Below the pieces are notes generated by a model. The model was not told where the DNA came from. It did no database searches and saw nothing but the letters and a program-made list of their open reading frames with translations. A stretch of DNA of 64,000 bases from Novosphingobium sp. AP12 (GTDB lineage Bacteria > Pseudomonadota > Alphaproteobacteria > Sphingomonadales > Sphingomonadaceae): positions 1 to 64,000 of the forward strand of contig NZ_AKKE01000047.1 of the NCBI RefSeq assembly GCF_000281975.1, read 5' to 3'. Position numbers and translations under genes: made by a program. Shown piece after piece: positions 33,873 to 43,760 of this stretch. Each line of letters opens with the position of its first letter. The stretch's first letter is position 1.

Positions 33873-34904
33873 ATGGCCTCGGCCTCCAGCGACGCTGCGG
33901 AAAGCCTAAAAACGCTACACGAACTGCTCACGCCGATCGTTGGCGAGGAGCGCGCCGAATGGGTGCTGGCCACGCTCTCCATCGACCCGGCACTGGGCGG
34001 CGACGCCGACCGCGCCAGCCGTGCGCAAGTGGCGATGGCGCTCAACGCCGCACTGTTCCTCGACCTGCTGGACCGGGTGCCGACCGCCGCGCGCTATGTC
34101 TCGGAGATGCGCGCCAGGGGCGAGCCCATCGTCTTCGATCACGGCGCCCTGCGCACGATCGACGGCGAGACGGGCGCCCTCCCCTCCGGCCACGCCGCGT
34201 TCCTGCGCTTCCTCGCGCCGCTCGGCTACGAAGTGCGCGGGCTCTACCCGCTGCCTGCGCTGACGATGACCGGCCGCGCCTTCGTGCAGGTGGACCTGCC
34301 CGAGACGGTGCCGCAATTCTTCGTCTCCGAGCTGCACATCGACCAGCTTGCGCAGCCCTCGCAGGCCGCAGCCGCGAAGGTGTTCGGCGCCTCGACCGAC
34401 CCGCTGGGTGATGCGGAATGGCTGGCCCTGGGCTCGATCGGCCGCCACGGCGACTGCACGATCGAGGAAGGCACCGTCATCCTCAGGGGCGCCCTGCGTG
34501 CGTTCGACCGCCAGCACCCGGTCCCGGCGCTGGACGATTACCAGGACCTGCTCGCGCACAGCAAGGAAGGCGCCTGGATCGCCACCGAGGGCAACGCCTT
34601 CAACCACGCGACCACCCGCGTCCCCGACGTTGAGAGCCATGCCGAGGAACTGAAGGCCGCCGGTTACCCGCTCAAGCCCTCGGTCGAGATTTCGCGCAAT
34701 GGCCGCGTTCGCCAGACCGCGATCCTCGCCGACAAGGTGGCCCGCCCGTTCCGCCTGGCAGGCGGCAGCGAGACTGCGATGGACGTGCCGGGCTCGTTCT
34801 ACGAATTCATCAGCCGCGATATCGACCCCGAGACCGGCACGCTGGACCTCACCTTCGACAGCGGCAACGCGACCGGCATCTTCGCCGTGACGAGAGACAT
34901 GTGA
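33873..34904 (+). CDS. DUF1338 protein, 2-oxoadipate dioxygenase/decarboxylase (HglS/YdcJ) family
   Basis: Fe(II)-dependent enzyme of the VOC fold, 343 residues. Characterised members convert 2-oxoadipate to D-2-hydroxyglutarate in lysine catabolism. Metal-ligand candidates are the His in IVFDHGALRTI and the His in EGNAFNHATTRVPD; a C-terminal Glu in SFYEFISRD is in the right region. The ATG follows ACGAGGG. It is first in an operon with arginine succinylation genes (GTGA overlap with astD), so its substrate here may be a 2-oxo acid of arginine or lysine breakdown rather than 2-oxoadipate itself. The family call is firm; the reaction in this context is inference. Confidence 0.83.
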   Translation: MASASSDAAESLKTLHELLTPIVGEERAEWVLATLSIDPALGGDADRASRAQVAMALNAALFLDLLDRVPTAARYVSEMRARGEPIVFDHGALRTIDGETGALPSGHAAFLRFLAPLGYEVRGLYPLPALTMTGRAFVQVDLPETVPQFFVSELHIDQLAQPSQAAAAKVFGASTDPLGDAEWLALGSIGRHGDCTIEEGTVILRGALRAFDRQHPVPALDDYQDLLAHSKEGAWIATEGNAFNHATTRVPDVESHAEELKAAGYPLKPSVEISRNGRVRQTAILADKVARPFRLAGGSETAMDVPGSFYEFISRDIDPETGTLDLTFDSGNATGIFAVTRDM

Positions 34905-36334
34905 CCATGCTGCGCTCCTATGATCCCGCCAGCGGCGAACTCGTCTGGGAAGGCGAAATCGCCGGACCCGAGGCCGTCTCCGCCACCCTCCTGCGCGCCC
35001 GCAAGGCGTTCCCCGCCTGGGCCGCGCTGCCGGTAAAGGCGCGCGTCGCCGTGGCCGAACGCTACCGGGCAGCGCTCGAAAGCCGCAAGGAAGCGATCGC
35101 CGAGATCATAGCGCGGGAAACCGGCAAGCCCTTGTGGGAGACGCGCACCGAACTCGCCTCGATGATCGGCAAGGTCGGCCTCTCGATCGCCGCGCAGGCC
35201 GAGCGCGCGGGCGAGAAGCGCAGCGACATGCCGTTCGGTCAGGCCGTCCTGCGCCACCGCCCGCACGGCGTCATGGCGGTGCTGGGGCCGTTCAACTTCC
35301 CCGGCCACCTGCCCAACGGCCACATCGTCCCCGCCCTCCTCGCGGGCAATACGGTCGTGTTCAAACCCTCCGAAATGACCCCCGCGACCGGCGCCGCCAT
35401 GGCCGAGTGCTGGGCCGAGGCGCTAGAGGACGCCAATGTACCCCTAGGTGTGTTTCAGGTCATTCAGGGTGCGCGCCAGACCGGCGAGGCGCTGCTGGCC
35501 GGCCACATCGACGGACTGCTGTTCACCGGCTCGGCAGGCGCGGGCGCGCACTTCCGCCGCACCTTCGCCGACCGCCCCGACGTCATCCTGGCGCTGGAAC
35601 TTGGCGGCAACAACCCCTTGATTGCATGGGATTCCGAGGATCTGGAGGAAGCCGCCTCGGTCGTCGTCCAGTCCGCCTTCATCACCACCGGCCAGCGCTG
35701 TTCCTGCGCCCGGCGCCTGATCGTGCCGGACAACGCCTTCGGCAGCGCCCTGGTCGATGCGGTGGCCCAGATCGCCGACCGCATCGTGATCGGCGCTTGG
35801 AACGAGACCCCCGAACCGTGGTTCGGACCGCTGATTTCCGGCGCTGCCGCCGAAAGTGCCAAGGCCAGTTTCGCCGCCCTCGTCGATAGCGGCGCCCGCG
35901 TAATTCGCCCGTTTTCCGGGGTCGAAGGCCGATCCGGCGCCTTCGTAACCCCGGCGATGCTCGACGTGACCGGCACCTTCGTCCCCGATGAAGAGATCTT
36001 CGCCCCCGTCCTCCAGGTCAGCCGCGTGCCGGACTTCGACGCCGCGATCGAGGCCGCAAACAACACCCGCTTCGGCCTCTCCGCCGGCCTCATCAGCGCC
36101 AACGACGCGCTGTGGCAGCGCTTCCTCGTCGAGGGCCGTGCGGGCGTCGTCAACCGCAACCGCCCGACCACCGGCGCGGCGGGCTCGATGCCCTTCGGCG
36201 GGCTAGGCGAAAGCGGCAACCACCGGCCCAGCGCCTACTACGCCGCCGATTACTGCGCCTATCCGGTCGCCAGCTTCGAGGCAGCGGACGCCGGCGGCAA
36301 TAGCGGCGCGCTCGCCGGCAAGCTGCGGGCATGA
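34901..36334 (+). CDS. astD: N-succinylglutamate 5-semialdehyde dehydrogenase
   Basis: AST pathway enzyme: oxidises succinylglutamate semialdehyde to succinylglutamate with NAD. It has 477 residues, aldehyde dehydrogenase superfamily. The active-site Glu lies in ALELGGNNPLIAWD and the nucleophile Cys in TTGQRCSCARRLIV. AstD-like features are VLGPFNFPGHLPNGHIVPALLAGN and the C-terminal FGGLGESGNHRPSAYYAADYC. GTG 34901 overlaps the previous stop; ATG 34907 is an alternative. Confidence 0.93.
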   Translation: MTMLRSYDPASGELVWEGEIAGPEAVSATLLRARKAFPAWAALPVKARVAVAERYRAALESRKEAIAEIIARETGKPLWETRTELASMIGKVGLSIAAQAERAGEKRSDMPFGQAVLRHRPHGVMAVLGPFNFPGHLPNGHIVPALLAGNTVVFKPSEMTPATGAAMAECWAEALEDANVPLGVFQVIQGARQTGEALLAGHIDGLLFTGSAGAGAHFRRTFADRPDVILALELGGNNPLIAWDSEDLEEAASVVVQSAFITTGQRCSCARRLIVPDNAFGSALVDAVAQIADRIVIGAWNETPEPWFGPLISGAAAESAKASFAALVDSGARVIRPFSGVEGRSGAFVTPAMLDVTGTFVPDEEIFAPVLQVSRVPDFDAAIEAANNTRFGLSAGLISANDALWQRFLVEGRAGVVNRNRPTTGAAGSMPFGGLGESGNHRPSAYYAADYCAYPVASFEAADAGGNSGALAGKLRA

Positions 36335-37536
36335 GCCTCACCGGCGAAGAACAGGACATCCTCGCCCCCGTCGAGCGCGCGCCGATCCTGTCGCGCACGC
36401 TCGAATGGGCCTCGATCAACAGCGGCACCGGCAACCTCGATGGCCTTGCCGCGATGGCCGGATACCTCGCCGATGCCTTCGCGCAGCTGCCCGGTGAAGT
36501 GCGGCTGGTCGAGCCCGCCCCGGTCGAGAAAGTCGACGCGCAGGGCCAGCTGCGCGAGGTCGGCCACGGCCGCCATCTCGTCGTGTCGGTGCGCCCGCAG
36601 GCGGCGCGCCGCGTGATCCTGACCGGGCACATGGACACCGTGTATTCCCGCGAGCACCCGTTCCAACGCTGCGAATGGCTGGGCGAGGACACGCTGAACG
36701 GTCCCGGCACCGCCGACATGAAGGGCGGTCTCGCGCTGATGCTGGCAGGCCTTGCCGCCTACGAGGCGAGCGGGCCGACGCTCGGCTACGACGTGCTCAT
36801 CAACAGCGATGAAGAGACCGGCTCGCTCTCCTCCGCCGCGCTGATCGCCGAACTGGCCCAGGGCAAACTGGCGGCACTGACTTACGAACCCGCGCTGCCC
36901 GATGGCTCGATGGCCCGCGCCCGGCCCGGCTCGGGCAACTATGCCGCCGTGGTGACCGGCCGCTCCGCCCACGCCGGGCGTAACCCGCAGGACGGCCGCA
37001 ACGCCCTCGTCGCCGCGAGCGACCTTGCGATGCGGCTCGCCGCCGGGGTGCGCGAGGGCCTCACCATCAATCCCGCCCGGATCGAGGGCGGCGCGCCGAA
37101 CAACACCGTGCCTGACCTCGCGATCCTGCACTTCAACCTGCGACCACGCACGCCGGAACAGGCCGAGGCCGCGCGCGCCCTCATCGACAACGCCGTCGCC
37201 GAAGTGAGCGCCGCGCACGACGTGCAGGTCCACGTCCACGGCCACGTCTCGCGCCCTCCCAAGCCGATCACGCCTCGCACGGAGGCGCTGTTCGGCCTCG
37301 TCAGCCAGGCCGCCGCCGACCTCGACCAGCCGATGCGCTGGCAGGACACCGGTGGGGTGTGCGACGGCAACAACATCGCCGCCTGCGGGGTCCCGGTGCT
37401 CGACACGATGGGCGCGCTGGGCGGTTCGATCCATTCGCCGCAGGAGTTCCTGATCGCCCATTCCCTCGACGCCCGCGCCCGCCTCACAGCTCTCGTGATG
37501 CACCGCATCGACCGGCATGGAGTGCCCGCCGCATGA
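36331..37536 (+). CDS. M20 family metallohydrolase, candidate succinylglutamate desuccinylase
   Basis: Zinc-dependent amidohydrolase of the M20/CPG2/DapE type, 401 residues, cytoplasmic. The metal set is visible: VILTGHMDTVY (His, Asp), GTADMKGGLAL (bridging Asp), NSDEETGS (catalytic Glu and ligand Glu) and SIHSPQEF (C-terminal His). The dimerisation lid has SAHAGRNPQDGRNAL. It overlaps both astD (ATGA) and astA (ATGA). The AST pathway needs AstE to split succinylglutamate, and no astE-type gene is seen. M20 enzymes such as DapE and ArgE cleave the same kind of bond, so this protein probably does that job. The role is inferred from context. Confidence 0.8.
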   Translation: MSLTGEEQDILAPVERAPILSRTLEWASINSGTGNLDGLAAMAGYLADAFAQLPGEVRLVEPAPVEKVDAQGQLREVGHGRHLVVSVRPQAARRVILTGHMDTVYSREHPFQRCEWLGEDTLNGPGTADMKGGLALMLAGLAAYEASGPTLGYDVLINSDEETGSLSSAALIAELAQGKLAALTYEPALPDGSMARARPGSGNYAAVVTGRSAHAGRNPQDGRNALVAASDLAMRLAAGVREGLTINPARIEGGAPNNTVPDLAILHFNLRPRTPEQAEAARALIDNAVAEVSAAHDVQVHVHGHVSRPPKPITPRTEALFGLVSQAAADLDQPMRWQDTGGVCDGNNIAACGVPVLDTMGALGGSIHSPQEFLIAHSLDARARLTALVMHRIDRHGVPAA

Positions 37537-38540
37537 CCTTCCTGCTCCGAACCGCGCGCGAGAAGGACCTCGAATCGCTCTACCGCATGGCCAAGGGCAC
37601 CGGCGGCGGCTTCACCAACCTGCCGCCAGACCGCCCGACGCTGCAGGCCAAGCTGGAGCGCGCCGCCAAGAGCTTCGCCCGCGACGACGGCCAGATCACG
37701 AACGACCTGTTCGTCTTCATCCTCGAGGACACTACCGACGGCAAGGTCCGCGGCACCTGCCAGGCGTTCTCGCAGGTAGGCACCGAACTGCCGTTCTACT
37801 CCTACCGGATCGGGCGCATCACCCAGCATTCCAAGGAGCTCGACCGCACCTTCCGCGCCGAGATGCTGACCCTCTGCACTGACCTCGACGGCGCCAGCGA
37901 GGTCGGCGGCCTGTATCTCGACGCCACCGAACGGTCCGCGGGCGTGGGCAAGCTGCTCGCCCGCAGTCGCTACCTGTTCATCGCCATGCACCGCCAGCGC
38001 TTTGGCGAGATGACCCTCGCCGAACTGCGCGGCGCCATCGACGATGCCGGCAACTCGCCGTTCTGGGACGGCCTCGCGGGCCGCTTCTTCGACATGAGCT
38101 TCCGCGACGCCGACGAGTTCAACGGCACCCACGGCAACCAGTTCATCGCCGACCTCATGCCCAAGCATCCCATCTATACCGCACTACTTTCCGAAGCCGC
38201 GCGGCAGGTGATGGGGCAGCCGCACTACTCGGGCCGCCCGGCGATGCGGATGCTGGAGAGCGAGGGCTTCGCCTTCCAGAACTACGTCGACATCTTCGAC
38301 GGCGGCCCCACCATGATCGCCCGCACCGATCAAATCCGCACCATACAGGACGCGCGGACGGCGACGGTTTCAGCGGTGGCGCCGGGGCCGGCCGAGGCCA
38401 CGCACCTCATCGCGACCGGACGGCTGGCGGACTTTCGCGCCTGCCTCGGCAGCGTGAGAGAGGACGGCACGATCGACGAAGCGGCCGCCGGGCTGCTGGG
38501 CATCGGCGCGGGCGATGCCATCACTTACGCCCCGGCCTAA
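37533..38540 (+). CDS. astA: Arginine N-succinyltransferase
   Basis: First AST step: succinyl-CoA plus arginine to N2-succinylarginine. It has 335 residues, GNAT-like fold, single-subunit AstA. Typical features: FLLRTAREKDLESLYRMAKGTGGGFTNLP at the N-terminus, FSQVGTELPFYSYRIGR, LCTDLDGASEVGGLYLD, and NGTHGNQFIADLMPKHPIY. The ATG overlaps the stop of the M20 gene. The last 40 residues are Ala-rich and less conserved. Confidence 0.94.
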   Translation: MTFLLRTAREKDLESLYRMAKGTGGGFTNLPPDRPTLQAKLERAAKSFARDDGQITNDLFVFILEDTTDGKVRGTCQAFSQVGTELPFYSYRIGRITQHSKELDRTFRAEMLTLCTDLDGASEVGGLYLDATERSAGVGKLLARSRYLFIAMHRQRFGEMTLAELRGAIDDAGNSPFWDGLAGRFFDMSFRDADEFNGTHGNQFIADLMPKHPIYTALLSEAARQVMGQPHYSGRPAMRMLESEGFAFQNYVDIFDGGPTMIARTDQIRTIQDARTATVSAVAPGPAEATHLIATGRLADFRACLGSVREDGTIDEAAAGLLGIGAGDAITYAPA

Positions 38541-38586
38541 GCCCGGCCGAATTGCCGCAATCACCTCACTGTCATAGGCTCACCCC

Positions 38587-39849
38587 ATGCTCACCGAGAT
38601 CAACTTCGACGGGATCGTCGGCCCCAGCCACAACTACGCCGGGCTGAGCCTGGGCAACCTCGCCTCGGCCCGGAACTTCGGCAAGGTGTCGGCTCCGCGC
38701 GCGGCCGCGCTGCAGGGTCTCGCCAAGATGCGCGCCAACCTCGATCGCGGGCTGGCGCAGGGGTTCCTCCTACCCCAGCGTCGCCCCGATGAAGGCTGGC
38801 TCCGGCAGCTTGGTACCACGCCCGAGGCCGCAAGCCCGACGCTGCGCGCCAATGCCACGTCCGCCTCGTCGATGTGGGCCGCCAATGCCGCCACCGTCTC
38901 GCCCGCGCCCGACACCGCCGACGGACGCTGCCACCTGACCGCCGCCAACCTCGTGACGATGCCCCACCGCAGCCACGAATGGCGCGAGACGCTGGCGCAG
39001 TTGCAGATCGCCTTCGCCTCCGCCCAGCACTTCGCCCTCCACGCGCCGGTCCCCGCCCCCTTCGGCGACGAGGGTGCGGCCAATCACATGCGCCTGTGCG
39101 CGGGCCACGCCGCGCCGGGCATCGAGGTCTTCGTCTACGGACAGGCCGGCGGCCCCTTCCCCGCCCGCCAGCACCGCGAAGCCAGCGAGGCCGTCGCCCG
39201 CATCCACGGCTTGTCGCCGGACCGCACCGTCTTCGCGCGCCAGTCCGACGAGGCGATCGCCGCGGGCGCGTTCCATAACGATGTCGTGGCCGTCGCCAAC
39301 GAACGCGTGCTGTTCACCCACGAACTCGCCTTCGCCGACCGCGAGGGTTTCTATGCCGAGCTTCGCGCCAAGCTGCCCGAGGTCGAGATCGTCGAGGTCC
39401 CCGCCGCCGCCGTCAGCCTTGCAGACGCGATCTCGTCGTACCTTTTCAACGCCCAGCTGGTCACGCTGCCTTCGGGCGAGATGGCATTGGTCCTGCCACA
39501 GGAAGCGCGCGAAACGCCCTCAGTGTGGCAGTGGCTGGAGGCCCACGTCGGCGGAAATGGCCCGATCCGCCACCTGTTCGTCCACGACCTGCGCGAGTCC
39601 ATGGCGAACGGCGGCGGCCCGGCCTGCCTGCGCCTGCGGGTAGTCGCCGATCCCGCCACCATCGACCCGCGGTTCATGGCCACGCCCGACAAGCTGGACC
39701 TCATCGAAGCGCTGGTAACGCGCCTTTGGCCCGAGCGCATCGCGGTGGAGGGCCTCGCCGATCCCGCGCTCTGGCGTACCTGCGTGGAAGCACGCGCCGA
39801 GCTCTGCGTGGAACTCGGACTTTCGGAACTGAACCGCGCGGAATTCTGA
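38587..39849 (+). CDS. astB: N-succinylarginine dihydrolase
   Basis: Second AST step: succinylarginine to succinylornithine, CO2 and two ammonia. It has 420 residues, pentein (guanidino-modifying) fold. The signature N-terminus EINFDGIVGPSHNYAGLSLGNLAS is clear; AFHNDVVAVAN provides a catalytic His and the C-terminal region carries MANGGGPACLRLR with the nucleophile Cys. It ends the cluster 10 bases before a terminator. AstC, the succinylornithine transaminase, is not in this window and must come from elsewhere. Confidence 0.95.
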   Translation: MLTEINFDGIVGPSHNYAGLSLGNLASARNFGKVSAPRAAALQGLAKMRANLDRGLAQGFLLPQRRPDEGWLRQLGTTPEAASPTLRANATSASSMWAANAATVSPAPDTADGRCHLTAANLVTMPHRSHEWRETLAQLQIAFASAQHFALHAPVPAPFGDEGAANHMRLCAGHAAPGIEVFVYGQAGGPFPARQHREASEAVARIHGLSPDRTVFARQSDEAIAAGAFHNDVVAVANERVLFTHELAFADREGFYAELRAKLPEVEIVEVPAAAVSLADAISSYLFNAQLVTLPSGEMALVLPQEARETPSVWQWLEAHVGGNGPIRHLFVHDLRESMANGGGPACLRLRVVADPATIDPRFMATPDKLDLIEALVTRLWPERIAVEGLADPALWRTCVEARAELCVELGLSELNRAEF

Positions 39850-39859
39850 GCCACATGCG

Positions 39860-39886
39860 CGAAACCGGACGGCGGTTCGTTTTTTT
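39860..39886 (+). terminator. Rho-independent terminator of the arginine cluster
   Basis: CGAAACCG (39860-39867) pairs with CGGTTCG (39873-39879), one bulged A, followed by seven T residues (39880-39886). Confidence 0.85.
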
Positions 39887-39915
39887 GCAATGGTTCCTCC
39901 ACAACCAGTCGTCAT

Positions 39916-40635
39916 ATGGAAACCATGGCCACCATTGCTCCTCCCCTCCGCACGCCCGTCCTTCCCGACCCGATCCGCGCGGTCATCTTCGACATGGACG
40001 GCACTCTGCTGGAGACCGAGGCCGCGCAGCACCGTGCCTTCGAGGCAACCGGCGCCGCGCTGGGATGGCCGCTTTCGCACGAAATCCTCGACAGCATGGT
40101 GGGAATATCCCGCGACCTGAACCAGGTCATGCTGGCCAACCGGCTTGGGCCCGACTTCCCGCTCGCACAGTTCTACGCTGATTCAGACGTATTGTTCGAA
40201 GCGGCGGTCGATGCCGGACTGCCGCTGCGTCCCGGCGCCCGGCTCATCCTCGACCACTTCCGCGATACCGGCGTGAGCCTCGCGCTCTGCACCTCGACCC
40301 AGGGCGGCAAGGCGCAGGCCCGGCTCGCGCAGGCGGGACTGCTCGATTACTTCGACGTGGTGGTGACCCGCAGCGACGTGACCCACGCCAAGCCGCATCC
40401 CGAACCCTACCTGCTCGCCGCCAAGCGCCTCGGCGTCGATCCGGCCGACTGCGTGGCGGTGGAGGACAGCTACGCGGGCGTGCGCTCGTCCGTGGCGGCG
40501 GGCATCGCCACCGTCATGGTACCCGACCTGCTTCCCGCGACCGAGGAGCAGACGCTGGTTGCCGCCAAGGTCCTGCCCAGTCTCTCGGACCTGCGTGACC
40601 TGCTGTTGGCACGGACCGAAAACTCAGAATTGTAG
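39916..40635 (+). CDS. HAD superfamily hydrolase, phosphoglycolate phosphatase-like
   Basis: Small-molecule phosphatase, 239 residues, HAD subfamily IA with a helical cap. Motif I is VIFDMDGTLLETE, motif II lies in LALCTSTQGG, motif III uses the Lys of THAKPHPEPYLLA, and motif IV is CVAVEDSYAGVRS. Substrate unknown; beta-phosphoglucomutase- or Gph-like enzymes share this pattern. The ATG at 39916 or 39925 is used; neither has a strong ribosome-binding site. Monocistronic, after a terminator. Confidence 0.86.
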   Translation: METMATIAPPLRTPVLPDPIRAVIFDMDGTLLETEAAQHRAFEATGAALGWPLSHEILDSMVGISRDLNQVMLANRLGPDFPLAQFYADSDVLFEAAVDAGLPLRPGARLILDHFRDTGVSLALCTSTQGGKAQARLAQAGLLDYFDVVVTRSDVTHAKPHPEPYLLAAKRLGVDPADCVAVEDSYAGVRSSVAAGIATVMVPDLLPATEEQTLVAAKVLPSLSDLRDLLLARTENSEL

Positions 40636-40654
40636 CCCTCCCCGCTTCGTGAAA

Positions 40655-40676
40655 CCCTCGTTAGCGACAACGAGGG
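40655..40676 (+). promoter_or_regulatory. Perfect hairpin covering the ribosome-binding site of the next gene
   Basis: CCCTCGTT (40655-40662) pairs perfectly with AACGAGGG (40669-40676) around AGCGAC. The 3' arm contains most of the ribosome-binding site GAGGGG (40672-40677) of the lipoprotein gene at 40687. It may block translation until melted, or it may simply end the upstream HAD transcript; no T run follows. Confidence 0.45.
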
Positions 40677-40686
40677 GATATCGACG

Positions 40687-41148
40687 ATGCGCCTGATCCG
40701 CCGCGCCGCGCTGGCCGCGCTCCTGGCCCTGACCGGAAGCTGCAGCGCCGCCCCTTCCGCGACCGAGGCGATCGAGAGACTCGCCCACGACACATACGTC
40801 GCCGCCATCAACAGCAACGACGCCGACACGCTGCTGGCAGACCTCACCGACGACGTGGTTTATCAGGCACCCGGCGCCCCGGAGGTGGTCGGCAAGGCGG
40901 CGGTGGGCGAGTGGGTCAGGAGCTATCTCGCCACTTACCGGACGAAGTGGGAGAAGACGTCGCTGGGCTTCACCGTCGCGGGCGACTGGGCCTTCGAACG
41001 CTACACCTACAAGGTCGCCGACACCGACAAGGTCACCGGCACGGTCATCACCGACGTCGGCAAGGGCATCAACGTGTTCCGCAAGGGCAAGGACGGCAAG
41101 TGGCGCGTCGCCCTCGACGGCTGGAGTTCGGACAGGCCGGTCTCCTGA
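40687..41148 (+). CDS. Small NTF2/SnoaL-like lipoprotein
   Basis: Secreted protein of 153 residues. A short basic start (MRLIRRAA) and a hydrophobic core lead to LTGSC, a lipobox-like end at Cys18. The mature part has the pattern of the SnoaL/DUF4440 cone fold: YVAAINSNDADTLLADLTDDVVYQAPGAPEVVGKAAVGEWVRSYL, then alternating strands ending FRKGKDGKWRVALDGWSSD. No catalytic residues can be assigned. The gene stands alone behind a hairpin that hides its ribosome-binding site. Confidence 0.72.
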   Translation: MRLIRRAALAALLALTGSCSAAPSATEAIERLAHDTYVAAINSNDADTLLADLTDDVVYQAPGAPEVVGKAAVGEWVRSYLATYRTKWEKTSLGFTVAGDWAFERYTYKVADTDKVTGTVITDVGKGINVFRKGKDGKWRVALDGWSSDRPVS

Positions 41149-41187
41149 TCAAGGCGCGTGTGCCGCGTCCCGACCGGACCCGGGCCC

Positions 41188-42296
<1,109 letters not shown>

Positions 42297-42300
<4 letters not shown>

Positions 42301-43154
42301 GCGCGTGCTCCGGTCATAGGTATCTCGCCCGGCAGTGTCTGGCCGGCGGGCAGCGGCGCATGGTTGCGCCAGGTTTGGTAGACGGGCCCGAAATCGAGCC
42401 CGACGAGCGCCTCGATCAGCTGCGGCAGGCTTTCGAGGACGAAGTAAGTCTTCTGGAAACTGTCGATCATGTAACCCGTGCGCATGACGCGCACCGGGTC
42501 GAACGGCAGGCGCAGGACCTCGCCGTCCTCTATCGAATAACGCGTCTCGCCCGCGGAGGAGATGATGCCGGCGCCGAACACCTTGAGCTCGCCGCCCTCG
42601 CGCACCAGCCCGAACTCGATCGTGTACCAGTAGATGCGCGCCAGCATGTCGAGCGCGTCCATGGCCATCGCCCGTTCCCCGGCCTTGCCGTAAAGCTCTA
42701 GGAAATCAGCGATCGCGGGGTCGAGCAGCATCGGAACGTGGCCGAAGAAGTCGTGGAACACGTCGGGCTCGACGAGGTAGTCCAGCTCGTGCTCCTCGCG
42801 CAGCCAGCGGGTCACCGGGAAGCGGCGGTGGGCGAGGTGGTCGAAGAACACCGCGTCGGGAATGAAGCCGGGCACCGTGACCAGCTGCCATCCCGTGGCC
42901 GCACCTAGAATGACATTGGCGTCCTCGAAGCGGGGGATGCCGTCGGCACAGTCGAGCCGGGCGAGCCCTTCGCGGAACGAGGCGCAGGCGTGGGTGCGGA
43001 CCAGCGCGGACTGGCGCGCGAAGAGGCGGCGCCAGCGGTCGTGCATTTCGGGGGTGTAGGCGTGCCAGTCCTGCGCGACGGTGTAGTCGTCGGCTGCGCC
43101 TTCGTACTCGCCCCTGAGGTCGCTGCTGGAGGTCTGCGTGGCAGGCTTCTTCAT
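42297..43154 (-). CDS. phhA: Phenylalanine 4-monooxygenase
   Basis: Pterin-dependent iron enzyme hydroxylating phenylalanine to tyrosine; 285 residues. Iron ligands: two His in [15 protein letters not shown] and Glu in [10 protein letters not shown]. Substrate-site features include [16 protein letters not shown] and [15 protein letters not shown] place the start at ATG 43154 ([12 protein letters not shown]), although no good ribosome-binding site precedes it; a longer frame has no family support. It is divergent from the AsnC-type gene, 106 bases apart. Confidence 0.94.
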
Positions 43155-43260
43155 GGGAGGAGAATACCACAGCCGGATCGTCAGTTCCGTGCGATTGTGG
43201 CAGGTGTGAAAGCTGCTATTGGCGGAATTCACCAATTCACCGACCCGAATGAGGCAATCC

Positions 43261-43722
43261 GTGCAGCTGGACGAATTTGACCGCGGGATCATCGCCGCTC
43301 TGCAGGAGGACGCGCGCATGCCCGTCGCGCAGGTGGCCGAGCGCGTCGCGCTGTCGGCCACGCCGGTCAGCCGCCGGATCAAGCGGCTGGAGGACGAAGG
43401 CGTGATCCGGGGCTACGCGCCGGTGCTTGACCCCCGCAAGCTCGGCTTCGAGCTGGAAGCCTACGTGCTCATCAACCTCGTCGCGCATATCGACGAGAAC
43501 ATCGCGCGCTTCGAGCAGGCCATCGCCGATAACCCGCACGTCATCGCCTGCCATGCGGTGACCGGCGACATGGACTATCTGGTGCGGGTGATGGCGCGCA
43601 ACGTCGAGCACCTCTCGCAGATCACGCTGCGGACGCTGCTGCGCATCCCCGGGGTGCGCGATGTGAAGTCGATCATCGTGCTGGAGACGGTGAAGGAACA
43701 ACGCGCAGTGCCACTGGATTGA
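43261..43722 (+). CDS. Lrp/AsnC family transcriptional regulator
   Basis: One-component regulator of 153 residues: N-terminal HTH (LDEFDRGIIAALQEDARMPVAQVAERVALSATPVSRRIKRLEDEGVI) and C-terminal RAM domain (LEAYVLINLVAHIDENIARFEQ, VTGDMDYLVRVMARNVEHL). The GTG at 43261 follows ATGAGG by six bases; ATG 43249 is a possible longer start. Being divergent from phhA-hppD, it probably controls aromatic amino acid catabolism in response to phenylalanine or tyrosine. Confidence 0.92.
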   Translation: MQLDEFDRGIIAALQEDARMPVAQVAERVALSATPVSRRIKRLEDEGVIRGYAPVLDPRKLGFELEAYVLINLVAHIDENIARFEQAIADNPHVIACHAVTGDMDYLVRVMARNVEHLSQITLRTLLRIPGVRDVKSIIVLETVKEQRAVPLD

Positions 43723-43725
43723 GGC

Positions 43726-43752
43726 GCCGTCCCCGGCCGGGCCGGGGACGGC
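43726..43752. terminator. Perfect 12-bp hairpin between convergent AsnC and GDH genes
   Basis: GCCGTCCCCGGC (43726-43737) is the exact reverse complement of GCCGGGGACGGC (43741-43752), loop CGG. It lies directly between the two stops, so a bidirectional terminator is likely even without a T run. Confidence 0.7.
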
Positions 43753-43760
43753 ACGTCACG

